A DNA stretch of 64,000 bases from Cyanoderma ruficeps (lineage: Eukaryota; Chordata; Aves; Passeriformes; Timaliidae), in contig VZDJ01006028.1 of the NCBI GenBank assembly GCA_008694505.1, positions 1,252,137 to 1,316,136 of the forward strand, given 5' to 3'. Positions 24,166 to 36,293 of the stretch are shown one piece after another; position 1 is the first letter of the stretch, and each line of letters begins with the position of its first letter. The notes under the pieces are model-generated. The model had not been told where the DNA came from. It was given only the letters and a program-made list of their open reading frames with translations, and searched no databases. The translations under genes and the position numbers were made by a program.

Positions 24166-27100
24166 TAATGCTAAACTTTTAGAAAATCCTTTTTTCATTT
24201 TAAAAAAATAATTTCTACAGCTATTTGTTTTACCTTTCGGAGTTCAGCAGCAAACAGAATTTCCTCTATCACCATAGGTTCATAAGGCCTATCTATAAAG
24301 TACCATCAATTTAACATTCTTCCTTAAGTTTATCAGCATAATTTTTTCCTTACATTCAAAGGATGAATCAGGTATAGTAAGACTGCTCTCAAATGTAGCT
24401 TAGCACATTGCAACAGAGAATTTCAGAGAGTAGTTTTAAAAGAAACTACAGTGAACTATGAGTGAGTTCAAAGTTAAGACACAAGGCACACTGAATCAAA
24501 TAAAGAAATGGTAAGATGGGAATGTATTTTCAAGGTTTTATAGATTTTTTTTTTTTGTTTTGTTTTGTGTTTACAAAAAATCATCAAAGAGGGAGTTACT
24601 TTTCTTGCTGGAAACCATTGAACTAATTGAAGTACACGTGTAAAAACAGTGTCAACAACTAGCAAGTTTTCCTTAAACACAGGTGTAGAAGCTGACTGAA
24701 GTGCTGTGGCTATTCAGTCTCCTTCATTATTTCACCCAATTTCCTGACAGAAAATTCTGTGGTTCACAGCAGGTAAGTCTGTTTCTGCTTGGCACAACTG
24801 AGATATGTGGCCAGTCTAACTACCCTCATTACCCCAAAACATGAATAAGGAACCTATCTCCAAACCTACTGGAAAATTCAGTATCACAAAAATTTAGAAG
24901 GAAATTATCAAGTTGCAACAATAACCTCATAATATTAGGAAGATAAAATCAAAGCATTAGATGTGGAGATTACTGTGGAGAATGTATATTAATTAAGTGT
25001 GCCAATACATCATTTTATTAAGCGAACAAAAGTAGTGCAAGAGACTTGCAATACCTTATGGAGAAAGGCAATAGTAACCAGTGTGAGTGTAATGCCTGCA
25101 GATGATCCATTTCCCGGGGGCTGCCTTATTAGCAGTCGGGTGCCGAGACTTCCAGACAGTTGTTGGAAAAGCTGAAATTAGTTCTCTAACCCTCACCATC
25201 TCATTCCTCTGCTCTGCCTTTTACTGGTGTTTTCGTTAAAGATGCAGGTACATCACCTGACAGTGCATTCCAGATCCATATGAGGGAATCAAGTGCTCAG
25301 TGTTTGATACCTCATTTGGTGAGGTTTGGGCTCAGGAGTTTTAGAGGCAAGGAAATGATATGTTGCAGGTTGCTTTTCAGTTTCCATTTTATGAAAAGAT
25401 TAAACAAGGATGCACTTCACTAATGCTAATCCAAAGAGATTGTTCCCAATTTAAGTCAGACATAGCCTTCCTACTTCCACATTCCAGATAGTGGCAAAAG
25501 CTTTTTATTTTTGTTCTGATCAAGGGCTTTCCACCAGCCAACCCTCTTCCTGTTCCTTTGTGTTATGGCCACATCTATGACTGGGCTCTTGTTTCCAGGT
25601 GAGGATCAGTATTGCCCCCTTGGCAGTATGTTAAATGACTGAAAGAGGTTCGTAACAAAATTCAATACTGGAATTGGAGAAAATAAATGTAGGATAAAGT
25701 ACCTTTTAGATTATCTGGTTGTGACTACAACCTCATCTTTAGAGTATACATTTGGGCTTGAATTCACTGGTTACTTTTTTCTGTTTTGTATGTGATTTTA
25801 GTGCATATGAAAATGCATATTGTATTTTAATGTGCCTATATTACAGTTGCAAATGTCATGTAAATTTATGTCCAGTTAACTTGTCTGTGGTGACCATTTC
25901 CAAGTCCTGTTTTAGCTGCATGTTGTATTGATGCCACTTGTTCCCTGCAGATATCTCTGGTTGCCTTCTTAGTTCAAGGAAGAATCGTTTATTACTGCTC
26001 TACACCAGCACAGCATATCTAATGCTTGCTACAAAACACACCTGTTCACATAGCTCTGTCACACGGAGGAATAAATTCATCATCTGGGATGTGCCCTCTC
26101 TTGCCTCTCACTGATCTGTACAGGAAAGGAAATAGGATCGCAGGTGCTTTGCAGCTTGGTTTAAGGCAATCCTGTTTGGTCAGCAAGAAGATGCCTGTTA
26201 CTGTGAGGTTTTGTTGCACGGCCAGGGAGGATACATGTTTTCATACCTGAGTAGGACTGAACAATTGTAATACTGTTTATACACCACCTTTGAAAACAAA
26301 ACAATTACCAAAATAAATCCATGATCATCACATGTGTTTTCTGTATCTAATTATGCAAAGAAAAACTCTAAAAATAAAATATTTTTTATTCATTTTTCTG
26401 GTCTTATGCTTCACTTCATAGTTATAACAATAGCCAGTAACATGAAAAAAATCATTGCAGAAGACAATAGATTTAGAGACATTTTAAATTGCATCACTTT
26501 AGAAATAAAATTTTGATGCTTTCTCCCTCTCAGCAGAACCAAAACTTCACTGTGCATTAATGGATAGTGATATTCAGACTGTTACAAGGAATGCATAATC
26601 AAAATATAGGCTTCATGACTCCCTGAAACTCACTTTAATGTCATGTCACAGTTAAAAAGCTGACTGGAGAAAGCTTTTAAGATGAGTTAAGCTCATTTCA
26701 GAGAACAGCTGTGGACCTCTGACCACTGCTGCCACAATGCCAAGGGTAGGCGAGGTTTTCTGTAGGGAAGCACTAGTTCATGCATGGTGTGGCATAGCAT
26801 TGTCTGCCTTTTCTAGGGACTGACATTCTAGTAATGTTTAATGGGCAGATAGAGTGCTTTGCTTCTCAGGATTCTTGTTTTACATCTATTCTCACGACTC
26901 AAATTCACAACTGAATTGATAGGATTCACAACTAAAGTGACCAGAAGTGACTGCTGATATAAGATGCTTTGGGGTTCTTTTGCAGTAAGAGTTCAGACCA
27001 TTGGATAACCTAACATAATCCTAAGACTAGAAAGTAAAAACTAATTCTAGTCTATTGTAAAAAAACCCTGCTTATGAAGACTTCTGTTAGTTGTTACCAT

Positions 27101-30100
27101 CAGTGAGTATTGTAACGGGTTGCCATGAGAGTCATTCAGATGAAAATGATTTATACTGTTCCAAGTTCCTCATTTATTATAACAATCATAATATATTACA
27201 GTATATTGCTCCTGTTTCACTTTATTTTCTTTTAGGTATAGACACAGTCAAAAGACAACCTTTCTCATTTTATACTTTTTAATGTTTTGGTGTGAGGTGA
27301 AGGTGTATAAGAAGAGATTTGTATAAGGAACAGTTTTGAAAGAAACAGAAATCTCTACTTAGAATGGTCTAAAAAAGGGCAAAGAAACTCTGAAAACAAT
27401 AAAAATGTATTCTGTCCCTCACAAGGGTCCTTGAGTCCTCATCGGTTTTACCATATATTTTTGCTGTCATATACCAGGATCTCATTATATAAGGCCTGTA
27501 CCATGACTTAATATGCACCTCTGTCTCTTCCTATCTGTCCCAAAGACTTTAAACCAGGATTCCCACCAGCTGCAGAAGACTACAAAAGAAGTGCTCTTAT
27601 CTGTGAATTCTGAGCCAGGGAAGAAGCCTAAACCCTGAAAATACTGAAGACGCCACATAAATGAATTAGCTTCTGATACAGGATAGAGAGGTGTTTAGTG
27701 ATACTCAGTTCAGAAATAATTTATCTTCTCATTAATTCTAAAGGAAAAGTTTGAAGGAACCACTTTTCTGAAAAGGAAAACTGATAGAGGGTGTTTTGTC
27801 TTTTGAGAGAATCTAGTATCAGTGCTGTTGACTGCTATCCTTGACACTTCTGTGTCAATGCTCCTGAACTGTCCACAGTGCCATAGGAAAAAGTCTTACT
27901 CTCCTGAGGAAATTATGTAATAATCAACGAGACTACTCATCGCACCAACCACATTTATTAACTGGGTTATTTTAACTATGGTAAAGCTGTGAGTGTATTT
28001 GAAGGATAACGATACCTGCATCGGTTTGCCAAGGAATAAAAACTTAGTGATGAAGAGCAGAAAGGAAAGGAAAAGATTATGTAAGAGGGGTAATATTCAC
28101 AGACATACTACTGGAAAGAGTCAATATTGTGATACACTGGAAAGTCAAGATAATACCTGGTTATGGACAGAGATCCTACAAGAGGATGAGCAGTTAAGGG
28201 TACAGATATTATCTGGATTGGATGTTGTAAATCCAGTTTGTTAATGTTAATGACTTGACATTTGTGATACGCTGGTGCTTGATCAGGAGGCATTTTCCTA
28301 AAACGATCTAAAATTTGTTGATTCTGGGGTTTAGTACCATATTTTAATTAATTCACATTCTTCAGGGCCTTTGCTCCTCACCTGCTGACACCAGAATATT
28401 TCATTTCTGTGACTTAATCTTTTTCCGTTGCTATTTTGTTTGGCTGCTTGGTTTGGTTTCATATTATTTTCCTCTTTTTCTCTGCTTGAAGCCCTGGAGA
28501 TTATTGACGGGTGATAGGGAGATGTGTGGTGCTTCTAGTGTTGTTGCAAAGCCTGTCAAGTGCTCAGCTATCTGCTGTGCTCAAGAAAGGAGAGATAGCA
28601 GGGGATGGGATGAACAGCAACTTCCAATACTGAAATTGTTTACCTTTTCCTGCAACGTCATCTTCTCTTTCCATCATGAAGAAATACTAGCTAAAGACAG
28701 TCCTTTAGGACATTAGCCCTCAAATGGACATACCTGAACCTTTTTTCTTTCACCTTATGGCCTACTACTTTTTCTGTCACTACTGATGTTTGATGAGACT
28801 GCAGCTTGATCACAGGAAGTGCTCTGTGCACTGTTCCAGGTGAAAGATCATTGCACTGATACTTGCAACTGCAGACACCTAAAACCTTTCCTGAAGACCC
28901 TCCTGATTCTTTTTTCTCCTCATATACACCTTGACCTAGGTTTTTTTTTCCAGGTCATAGGTATTGTGACTGTGCTAATGGGGGATGCTGGACCTTTTAA
29001 AGTTCTGTGAGAAGACAGAGTCCTTCCTAACTGTTCCTTGAGGGATTTTTAAGAAGTTCTTGATTCAAACAGTCCACAGTGCAATACTCTGGGATTGAGT
29101 TTATCACCACCAAGAAGTTTGAGATCTTAGGGATGAGATGAAATTGAATCATTATTGCCAATCATTTCTGTGGTATGTCTGAGATAATGGCAATTTGTTT
29201 TTATTGAGCGATTCATGTAGGAATTAAATTCCAGCATAAAGTTGCTGGCTTAAGCCAGACATCTTTTATTTATTTGCTAGGTCACTACTACTATATGTGC
29301 TACTATTATGCAAGAAGATTTCTCCAATGAAAATTCCTCAGACTGAAAACTACATTTTCTGTCTAATGGGTTCTAAATTATACATAAACTGTGCAATTTT
29401 CAGATGTGATGCAAATTCTTCTGTCACAATGTCTTGTAATATGGAGGCTGTTTCCATTAAAGTGACAATTCTTTATAGATGGACCACAATACCTTCAGTT
29501 TCAAAAACATTCACTTGTAGTGGTATCATATACCAACTAAGATTTTTAAAAATCTTTCTGCTTGTCTTTATCTTGACTAGCAGTGATACACACTTTTAGA
29601 AAAGACTGGACTCTTCTATTAAAAACAACATTCGATTCTGGCATTTACATAAAAAAATAAACCACAAAATGTATTAAGATCTCACCATTCAATTTCATGA
29701 ATTTATGCATTATGTGCTGTTTTTTTTTGTTATTTTGTAACCCAGTAATGTGTTTACATAACTGTGCCAGCATGTGGCACCATGGGCAGGTATCTTTCTC
29801 TTCTACATTGGCACAAATGTAAAACTGCTGCTGTGCTGCTGGAAGCCATTGGCATTATCCCCAGTTAAAGGATAAGGGAGGTGGGTATTTCAGCCCAAAT
29901 TTCAATTATGTCTTGAAAAATCAAACAACAACAATGCCCTTATCCTATTAAAGTTTAGAGATTATCTCTAGAGTTTATGTGCACTTCTTCTTTTTTTTTT
30001 TTTCCCCAGAGGTAATTATGACAGCCTCAATAATCTGGTCTGTTGGCAGATCAGCGAACAGGTTCAGCTGTGACAAGTGAAAACTCTGGGACTGGTTCTT

Positions 30101-32592
30101 TATTAGTACAGGTATACATGAAAAAAGATACCTAGCCATGGAGCAGTGTAAATTATTTCTGTGAGCACCGGTCTTGGAAATAATAGCTTTGTCTAGGGGA
30201 AAAAAGTAAAGATTTGGCCTCAGAATTGTATGTCTGTAACCCTGTCATAGCAAGCAGGGTTAACCCACCTACTGAATTATGGTGATAGACAACATCAAAT
30301 AATTGTGCTTTTTCTTTCCCTACTGTACACTATGTTAGTAAATTGGGACTTGGCCAACAAACAGTTTTCCTGGAGAATTCTTAGATGCTCTTTTATCTGT
30401 GTTATACTGTTCTCAAACACAAAGCTAAATGGAATTGTCATGAAGCTGATACCACTCCTGGTATTCACATCAGGAAGTAATTCAGTATAGTTACAGCAAA
30501 AGGTATGATCTAGAGGGTGCCTTGCTCTCATTGTGTAGGACAGAACTGGTTATGAATGTCTGCTTTGCAAATCAGCTGAATAAAGACTTGGGGAGGCAGC
30601 AATCTATTCTCCTTTTGCATATCATCCAAAAAAGGACTCCTAAAGGACTAAGAGAAAATGTAGTTAAAAGTCCCTTTTCCTCCTAGCTATAGGCTGTGTT
30701 TTGGAAAGTGGTGCCAATTTCAGACTTTTTTCTCTGTGTTGATTCAGAGCACTGTGTACTCTGTTTTACCTATCTCTGTGCAAGTTGAAGTCACAAGAAC
30801 CTAGTGAATTTTTAAGAGCATCTTGGCACTGAAACTCCTGTGGATATGGATTTGGTGGATATCATATTTTATCAAACAAGCAAATATGGCATTCTAAATG
30901 GCATTCTATTATGCTATTTTCATGAAATCTGAACTATATGCAGCAGTTCAAAGCTGCAGCGAAGTGAGGAAAAAGGAGTACACTGTAAACTTCTATTAAT
31001 GTGGCATTTTTTCTGATAATATGGTTCATTTCACATTACAACCTTATCAGGTTTGGTGTTTTTTATTTTTATCTTCCTTTGATGCTGATTTGATGCTGAC
31101 ACTTCACTTTTATGTGCTTATCCATCTATTCTTGTCTGTATTTACAGCAATTCTCCACTACTTTTATTCCTATGCATTTGCATCTGTTATTAATAGCAGA
31201 TGGGATAGAGAGGAACATAACTGTGTGATTCAGCAGTAGTCATGTCTGTTTGATCAGTAGCATCTGACACAGCATGCATTTACTGCATGATTGCGCTGTC
31301 ACGTTTGACACAAATGATGGATCACTGCCTTAAATAAGTTTTCAGTATTTGTTCATTGTATACAATACTGAACTGTTCTTTTCTTACATTCACTCATCAA
31401 AAATCTCTGACCATAGTTACAATTCAGCCAGTGCCATTGTAGTTCTCAGTCAAAATATTGATTATAGTCTATTCCTCCTAGGATGGCTGATGTATCAGTT
31501 TTAGTAATTACAATTTCACATGAATCTACTGTTGTAAACTCTCACTTTAAAGAATTTGAAACCTAAGAAGGCATTGTTGCTGACTGATATATGTCTATGA
31601 TATTTTTCCTTACAGTAGATATACTCATTTAATGATCAATGATTACTAAAAATAGCTTTACTTAAATAAATGTGATTTCTGTTCCCCCTGATTTTTCAAA
31701 GCTGCCAGATTGTCTTTAGCTGAGGTGTTTGAATTTCAGAAATGTTTATCACTCTTCTTTTATATTTGTCTTCATCATTGAAATGTGAAATATTACATTT
31801 CAAAGCACAGTTTGATTTCTTCCTTTTCAAATGTACTTAAATATAGCAAAAAGAAATCCCATGAACTTTAGAAACTATGTCTATACCATAAAATAAATCA
31901 GGCAGGAGTATATCTTAGAGTCCAGAGGACATGTGGTGGGACATGGCTCCCATGATGTACAGTTGAAATGTGATTCCACCCCCAGCAGGGAAGATTTACA
32001 CACAAGCAGATGCTGGGGAAATTCTTTCACCATCCCCTCAGCCATGTCCAGGAAGGTGCATCTACACTAACAGGTTAAAAGGTGGAGCTTGGTCATGTAA
32101 GATGTTTAGTGACTGCATTGGTCCATGGCATAGTTCTGTCAGAGCACTCTCCTGGACAATACCAAAGCACAGTCTGGAAAATCCCCCGCACTGGGACCTT
32201 CTCCTGTCCTGAAGCAAAGGGAAATGTGCAGCCTTGTTTTATATGGACTGCAGTGAGCAGACTCCAGGTCCAGGTTGCTTCAGGTCCTGGGGCAATACCA
32301 GGGCTCAAAGCTGGCAAAGAGCATGTAAACAGCTTAGCAATACAGGTGTGTCTGGTAGTGTCTGAGCCAGTGCTATGCACAAAAACTGCACAAGCAATTA
32401 ACAGATTCCTGCTGTGTATGATTGTAAAGGAAATGCAATGGAAAATTAATGTGCTATTCAAGATGCTGCAAAGATGATTAATTCAGTTCTTTCAAATATA
32501 AACCCAAAAAACTCAGACACAGTCTCTTAAGACCTGCATATACTTGAAGTTTTAATTATTTCAACACTGTTTATTTGAACTTATATCTTAAG
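24166..32592. other. AT-rich intronic sequence, one GC-richer patch
   Basis: No exon, RNA gene or recognised element. GC-richer patches at about 31925-32440 and 28450-28640 remain unassigned. Chance ORFs up to 131 codons occur in the first, with another ORF open on the opposite strand over the same bases. That pattern argues for base composition and not coding. Confidence 0.5.
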
Positions 32593-32599
32593 ATTAATA

Positions 32600-32750
32600 T
32601 TTATGGTGGGGAAATGTACGATGGAACAGTTGGTTAGAGCATGGTGCTAATGACTCCAAGGTTGTGGGTTCAGTTTCCATATGAGCCGTTTACTTAAGAG
32701 TTGGACTGGATCCTTTTGGATTCTTTCCAATTCCAAATATTCTTTGAACC
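32600..32750 (+). mobile_element. tRNA-Ile-derived SINE with CR1-like tail (TguSINE1-like)
   Basis: The head resembles tRNA-Ile(AAT) strongly. It has A box TGGAACAGTTGG (32622-32633), TTAGAGCATGGTGCTAATGA with the AAT anticodon at 32649-32651, CCAAGGTTGTGG, and B box GGTTCAGTTTCC (32667-32678). It is followed at 32700-32745 by a tail (TTGGACTGGATCCTTTTGGA, then TTCTTTCCAATTCC) that matches the CR1 3' end. This architecture is that of the CR1-mobilised tRNA-Ile SINE of passerines. The acceptor stem arms do not pair, so it is not a tRNA gene. ATTAATA occurs on both sides (32593-32599 and 32752-32758), a possible target duplication but AT-rich enough to be chance. Confidence 0.88.
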
Positions 32751-33209
32751 TATTAATAACGCCAGATAGGCTGGACAGAATCTGGAGACAGGAGCACCTC
32801 TGTTTTAAGAGTGGTGACTGAAAAAGATACTTAGCTTCTTAACTCAGAAGTTCTGTTTATTACAAGGAAATTAGAATACAATAACCAGATGTGTGGGGTG
32901 AACCAAATGGAAGTGGTAGAGGTGAAATCAACTTCTCTGTTCCACTCTCTTTCACTTTTTTCTCAGGAGTTTCTCAGTTCACGCTTGTCCTGCAGATTAT
33001 CTGCTTGTTACCTCCCAATCCTTTTCTGCACCTTAGAACCTGCTTCCACTTGAGCCTCATATTTTCCTGGGAACAATTCAGAAATTTCCTCATTCAGCAG
33101 CCTGCTGAATAGCCACAGAGTTCTGAAATCATGAGTAAACAAATGAAACGTGTTGTCTGTCACAAATCATTTACCGGGGAATGATGAGTGAACTTTGCAT
33201 AGGAGCACG

Positions 33210-33272
33210 TACAAAAAAACCCAGAAAAACCCAAAACAACCAAACCAAACCAAGCCAAAACAAATAAATCAC
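33210..33272. repeat. A/C-rich low-complexity tract
   Basis: A chain of AAACC, CAAAC and AACCAAACC units on the + strand. It yields a chance Lys/Asn/Pro/Thr-rich ORF and its complement a Phe/Leu/Trp-rich one. Confidence 0.75.
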
Positions 33273-35199
33273 AATTTTAAAGGAAAAGAAACAACATCTC
33301 AGAGTTTCTCCATACATCAAAATATAGATTATAGATATAGATGTGCACGAGCAGAAATAGCTGCTCCTCCAAAACTGTGAACCCCTGCCTTTTCTTCCTT
33401 TCAGGCCTTGTTCCCCCTCAGACACAGATGTCAGCAGGTAAAAAAACATTTTAAATCTGCATAAGGAAGGACGTGATAAATAGGAAGGAGAAGGTCTAAT
33501 TTAAAGTTACATTTCATACATGGGGACTTGGATCAGGTGATAAGGACAAGCCTGAGCCCTTTCCCTGATTTTGATTATTGAAGGTGAGCCGTTGGTCTTG
33601 TAAGGAACCAAGGGAGAATTAGTGATGGTTTTGGGCTGATTCTGTTTAAGCTTTTAGGCTTTGATAGAAAAAAAGGATTAAAAGTGACAGTGGAGTTATT
33701 GTGCCATAATTGACCATGATATATGCAATAGGTACTGGCAGAGGCCTTTTGAAAACAGTTTATTATTTCATTAATACTTCTCTTACTGCAGCTTGTGCAT
33801 TTTTAAGTGTATGATTTATAGAAGTCTCCATTAGAGCTGAAGAGCTTTCTGCAGTTGATGGAAACAATAGTCAGATATTTCAATAACTAGTTTCAGGCAA
33901 GCAAAATGTGTGATTCCTGGAAACTCTTTTCTATGAAGGGACATTTTGCACTGTACTTCTTTCTTACTCTTGGCTCAAGTGTTTTATATAATTTTGCCCT
34001 GAGTGAATATATTGTTAATTTAACTATAGCAGGTGCGCTAATGTCATTGCATATTATGGCAGAACATGATGTACCCCAAAGGTAAGGAAAGGTTAGAATT
34101 GATTGAACTCCTTTGAACTTTGTGCAAAACAAAGGAATTCTGCATCTATACAAATTTTTAGAGCTACTTTAAGCCATAGAAATTGCTAGAACATAGCAAA
34201 TATTTATTAGCAAAGTTTGCTGTGTATTTTTCCCTGTCTTTGGCTATGATTAAACATAGTAATAACTTCAAAAAGTAAAATAATTTATGTACTAGTTTAA
34301 TTTTTTTAATATTTAAAGTATATGCAGCAGGATAAAGTATGTACAGGAGGATGACTGTCCAGAGACTGTTTGTAGAAGAGATATTTACTGGCTGAAGATG
34401 GACACCTGGGGCTTATCTCAGTACCAGTGAATTTAATGGTGGAGAGACCTCGGTACTGAGTCTTGATTGTACAGTTGGAATGATACAATGGTCCCATGTG
34501 TGATTTCTGTCTCCAGTCAAATAATTGCTGGCACAGTTCAAAAGAACACTTCAGAGGCAATTTGAAGGTTATCATGTTCTTTTGCATTTCGCTACTTAGC
34601 TTAAGGGCCATAAAAAAAATAAGCTCTGGCATGACTACTTGTATATGTAGCCCTTGTAGTATTGGGATGCACTTAGTTAATTATTAATATTTTCCCATGC
34701 TTTCTGATTAAAATTATAATAAATCTTATCAGAGAATGAGAAATTAAAATAATGCCTTAACTATGTAGAGGACCTAATAAATCTGAAAGGCAGGTCTTGG
34801 GTGAGCAGCTGTTAGAAGTGTAACATATAATGTCTAAGAAATGGATGTTGCTCTCTGTAACAAGTTACAGGTTAAAGTGTTTTCAGTGCTTCACAAAACA
34901 AACTCATGCTCTAGCTCTTGCATTCTAGGTCTTGAATTTATAACTAGATACCAAAAACTTGTGTCCAGTATGTAAGGGCATGTGGAAGATGAGTATCTGC
35001 TTCACTGGGCTTGTATGACCAAGGATTGTTTTGATGCTGAAGGGGAAGTGGTAAACAGGATCACAGAGTCTGCACCCAAGGAGACATAGGAAGCAGTGCC
35101 AAAACCTCAAAAGTCTTGAGCTACTAACTGAAGTGCCATCAACAAATATGCAGACAGAGCTTTGAAGAGGGCCACCTGGGTTTTGTGACTGATAAGAAG
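33273..35199. other. AT-rich intronic sequence, nothing recognised
   Basis: No exon or repeat family could be supported. Confidence 0.5.
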
Positions 35200-36293
35200 T
35201 GGAAAACTAGGAATGTGAGCATTTGGAATATTCGAAGGAGGCTCGAGTGATTATGTGATGTTTACAAGGAATGTTTAGGGGAAGTGAACTGGGGAGGTAC
35301 AAAGCCGGGGCAGTTGGAGGAGGGTATGAAAGAGCTGATCTTATGGAAACTGGGGCTGGGTGGTGCACTTGTTGTGACTGAGCCCTCTGCCAGAGTACCA
35401 CAGTCTGTCCTGCCTTAGTTAAAGACTCTCATAACCCTCTCTGTCTGCATGATCTCATTCTCCATCCTGTGTGCGTGATTATCAGCTACCGAGTAAGCTA
35501 GCCTGAGTGCAGTGGGCGCCAGCTACTGGGGTGTAGGTGCCCTGTACTACATTGTGAGCAGTCGGGGGGTTGGAAGTCTTCCAGCTGCTATAGGGGAAAA
35601 GGGTGTCCTGAAAACCATCTACTAGGGGCACTAGAACAAGCAAGGAACTCAGCCCTGATGGCTTGAGCGAGACCATGGGTCACAGCCAGGGTAACTGGTG
35701 CTGGTTGCAGGGACAACGAATGTCTGTATTACCCCAAAACAGGTGTTCATGGCTATTTGCCAGAAAACTCTAAGCTGAACTCACCACAACTTGGAGGAGG
35801 CCGCATATATGGGAAGGAGTGTCAGGTGGATAGAAGGTCTGTGCAGGTATTTGAGGGTGGCTGTAGGTGTGGAATGCCTGTGGGGCAGGTGTGTATCTGT
35901 TGGCAGTGGGATTGCCAGCTGGTCAGTTGGGGACCCATGGTTTGGGGGAGTGTCATGTGTACACCGACATGAGTGACTTCCTGTCTCTGCCAGCCCAAGA
36001 GGAGGAGAGGATGGAGCCGTCTGTCTTTCTGTCAGTCCTGGTCGCATTAGCTTGGGTTGTGAGTGCCTTCCTTCTCAGTGGCAGGCCCTGGTTGTGGGTT
36101 TTTTGTCTATGCCTGGGGAATATGCACTTGGCTTTGCTGCTGGTAGAACCTGCAAATGGGAAAGCAGCAGCTGCATTCATTGGTCCAGTCAAGAGGAACC
36201 CCCAGATAATGGAGCTGTTGGAGCAGCAGCAGCTAACAGCATCTCTTAACACCATATATTTCATGTACTGTAAAAGATGAAGGGAAAAAAAAA
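35200..36293 (+). mobile_element. GC-richer block, probably LTR-retroelement derived (unresolved)
   Basis: Composition changes sharply from the AT-rich flanks. In the first 300 bases there is a promoter-like order. GGGGAGGTACAAAGCCGGGG comes first, then a degenerate TATA (GGGTATGAAAGAG), then TTAGTTAAAGACTCTCATAA, which looks like a mutated AATAAAG poly(A) signal with an R-U5-like leader. The remaining 800 bases are G-rich and unplaced, ending in an A10 run (36284-36293). ORFs up to 137 codons exist on both strands and are not convincing. It may be an LTR with some leader/internal sequence. I found no reliable target duplication and cannot name the family. Confidence 0.4.

Noticed and set aside
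23923..24198. 91-codon Pro/Lys/Asn/Thr-rich minus-strand ORF
   Set aside because: It is the complement of the G/T-rich tract and has no other support.
32082..32477. 131-codon + strand ORF as a gene
   Set aside because: No recognised domain, no splice context, and a 122-codon ORF covers the same bases on the other strand.
32615..32686. tRNA-Ile(AAT) gene
   Set aside because: The A and B boxes and anticodon are present, but the two acceptor-stem arms do not pair and a CR1-type tail follows, so it is a SINE head and not a tRNA gene.
35867..36280. 137-codon + strand ORF with a Leu/Val-rich stretch, possible membrane protein
   Set aside because: Several frames on both strands are open over the same bases and the block looks retroelement-derived; the hydrophobic run is not enough to call a gene.
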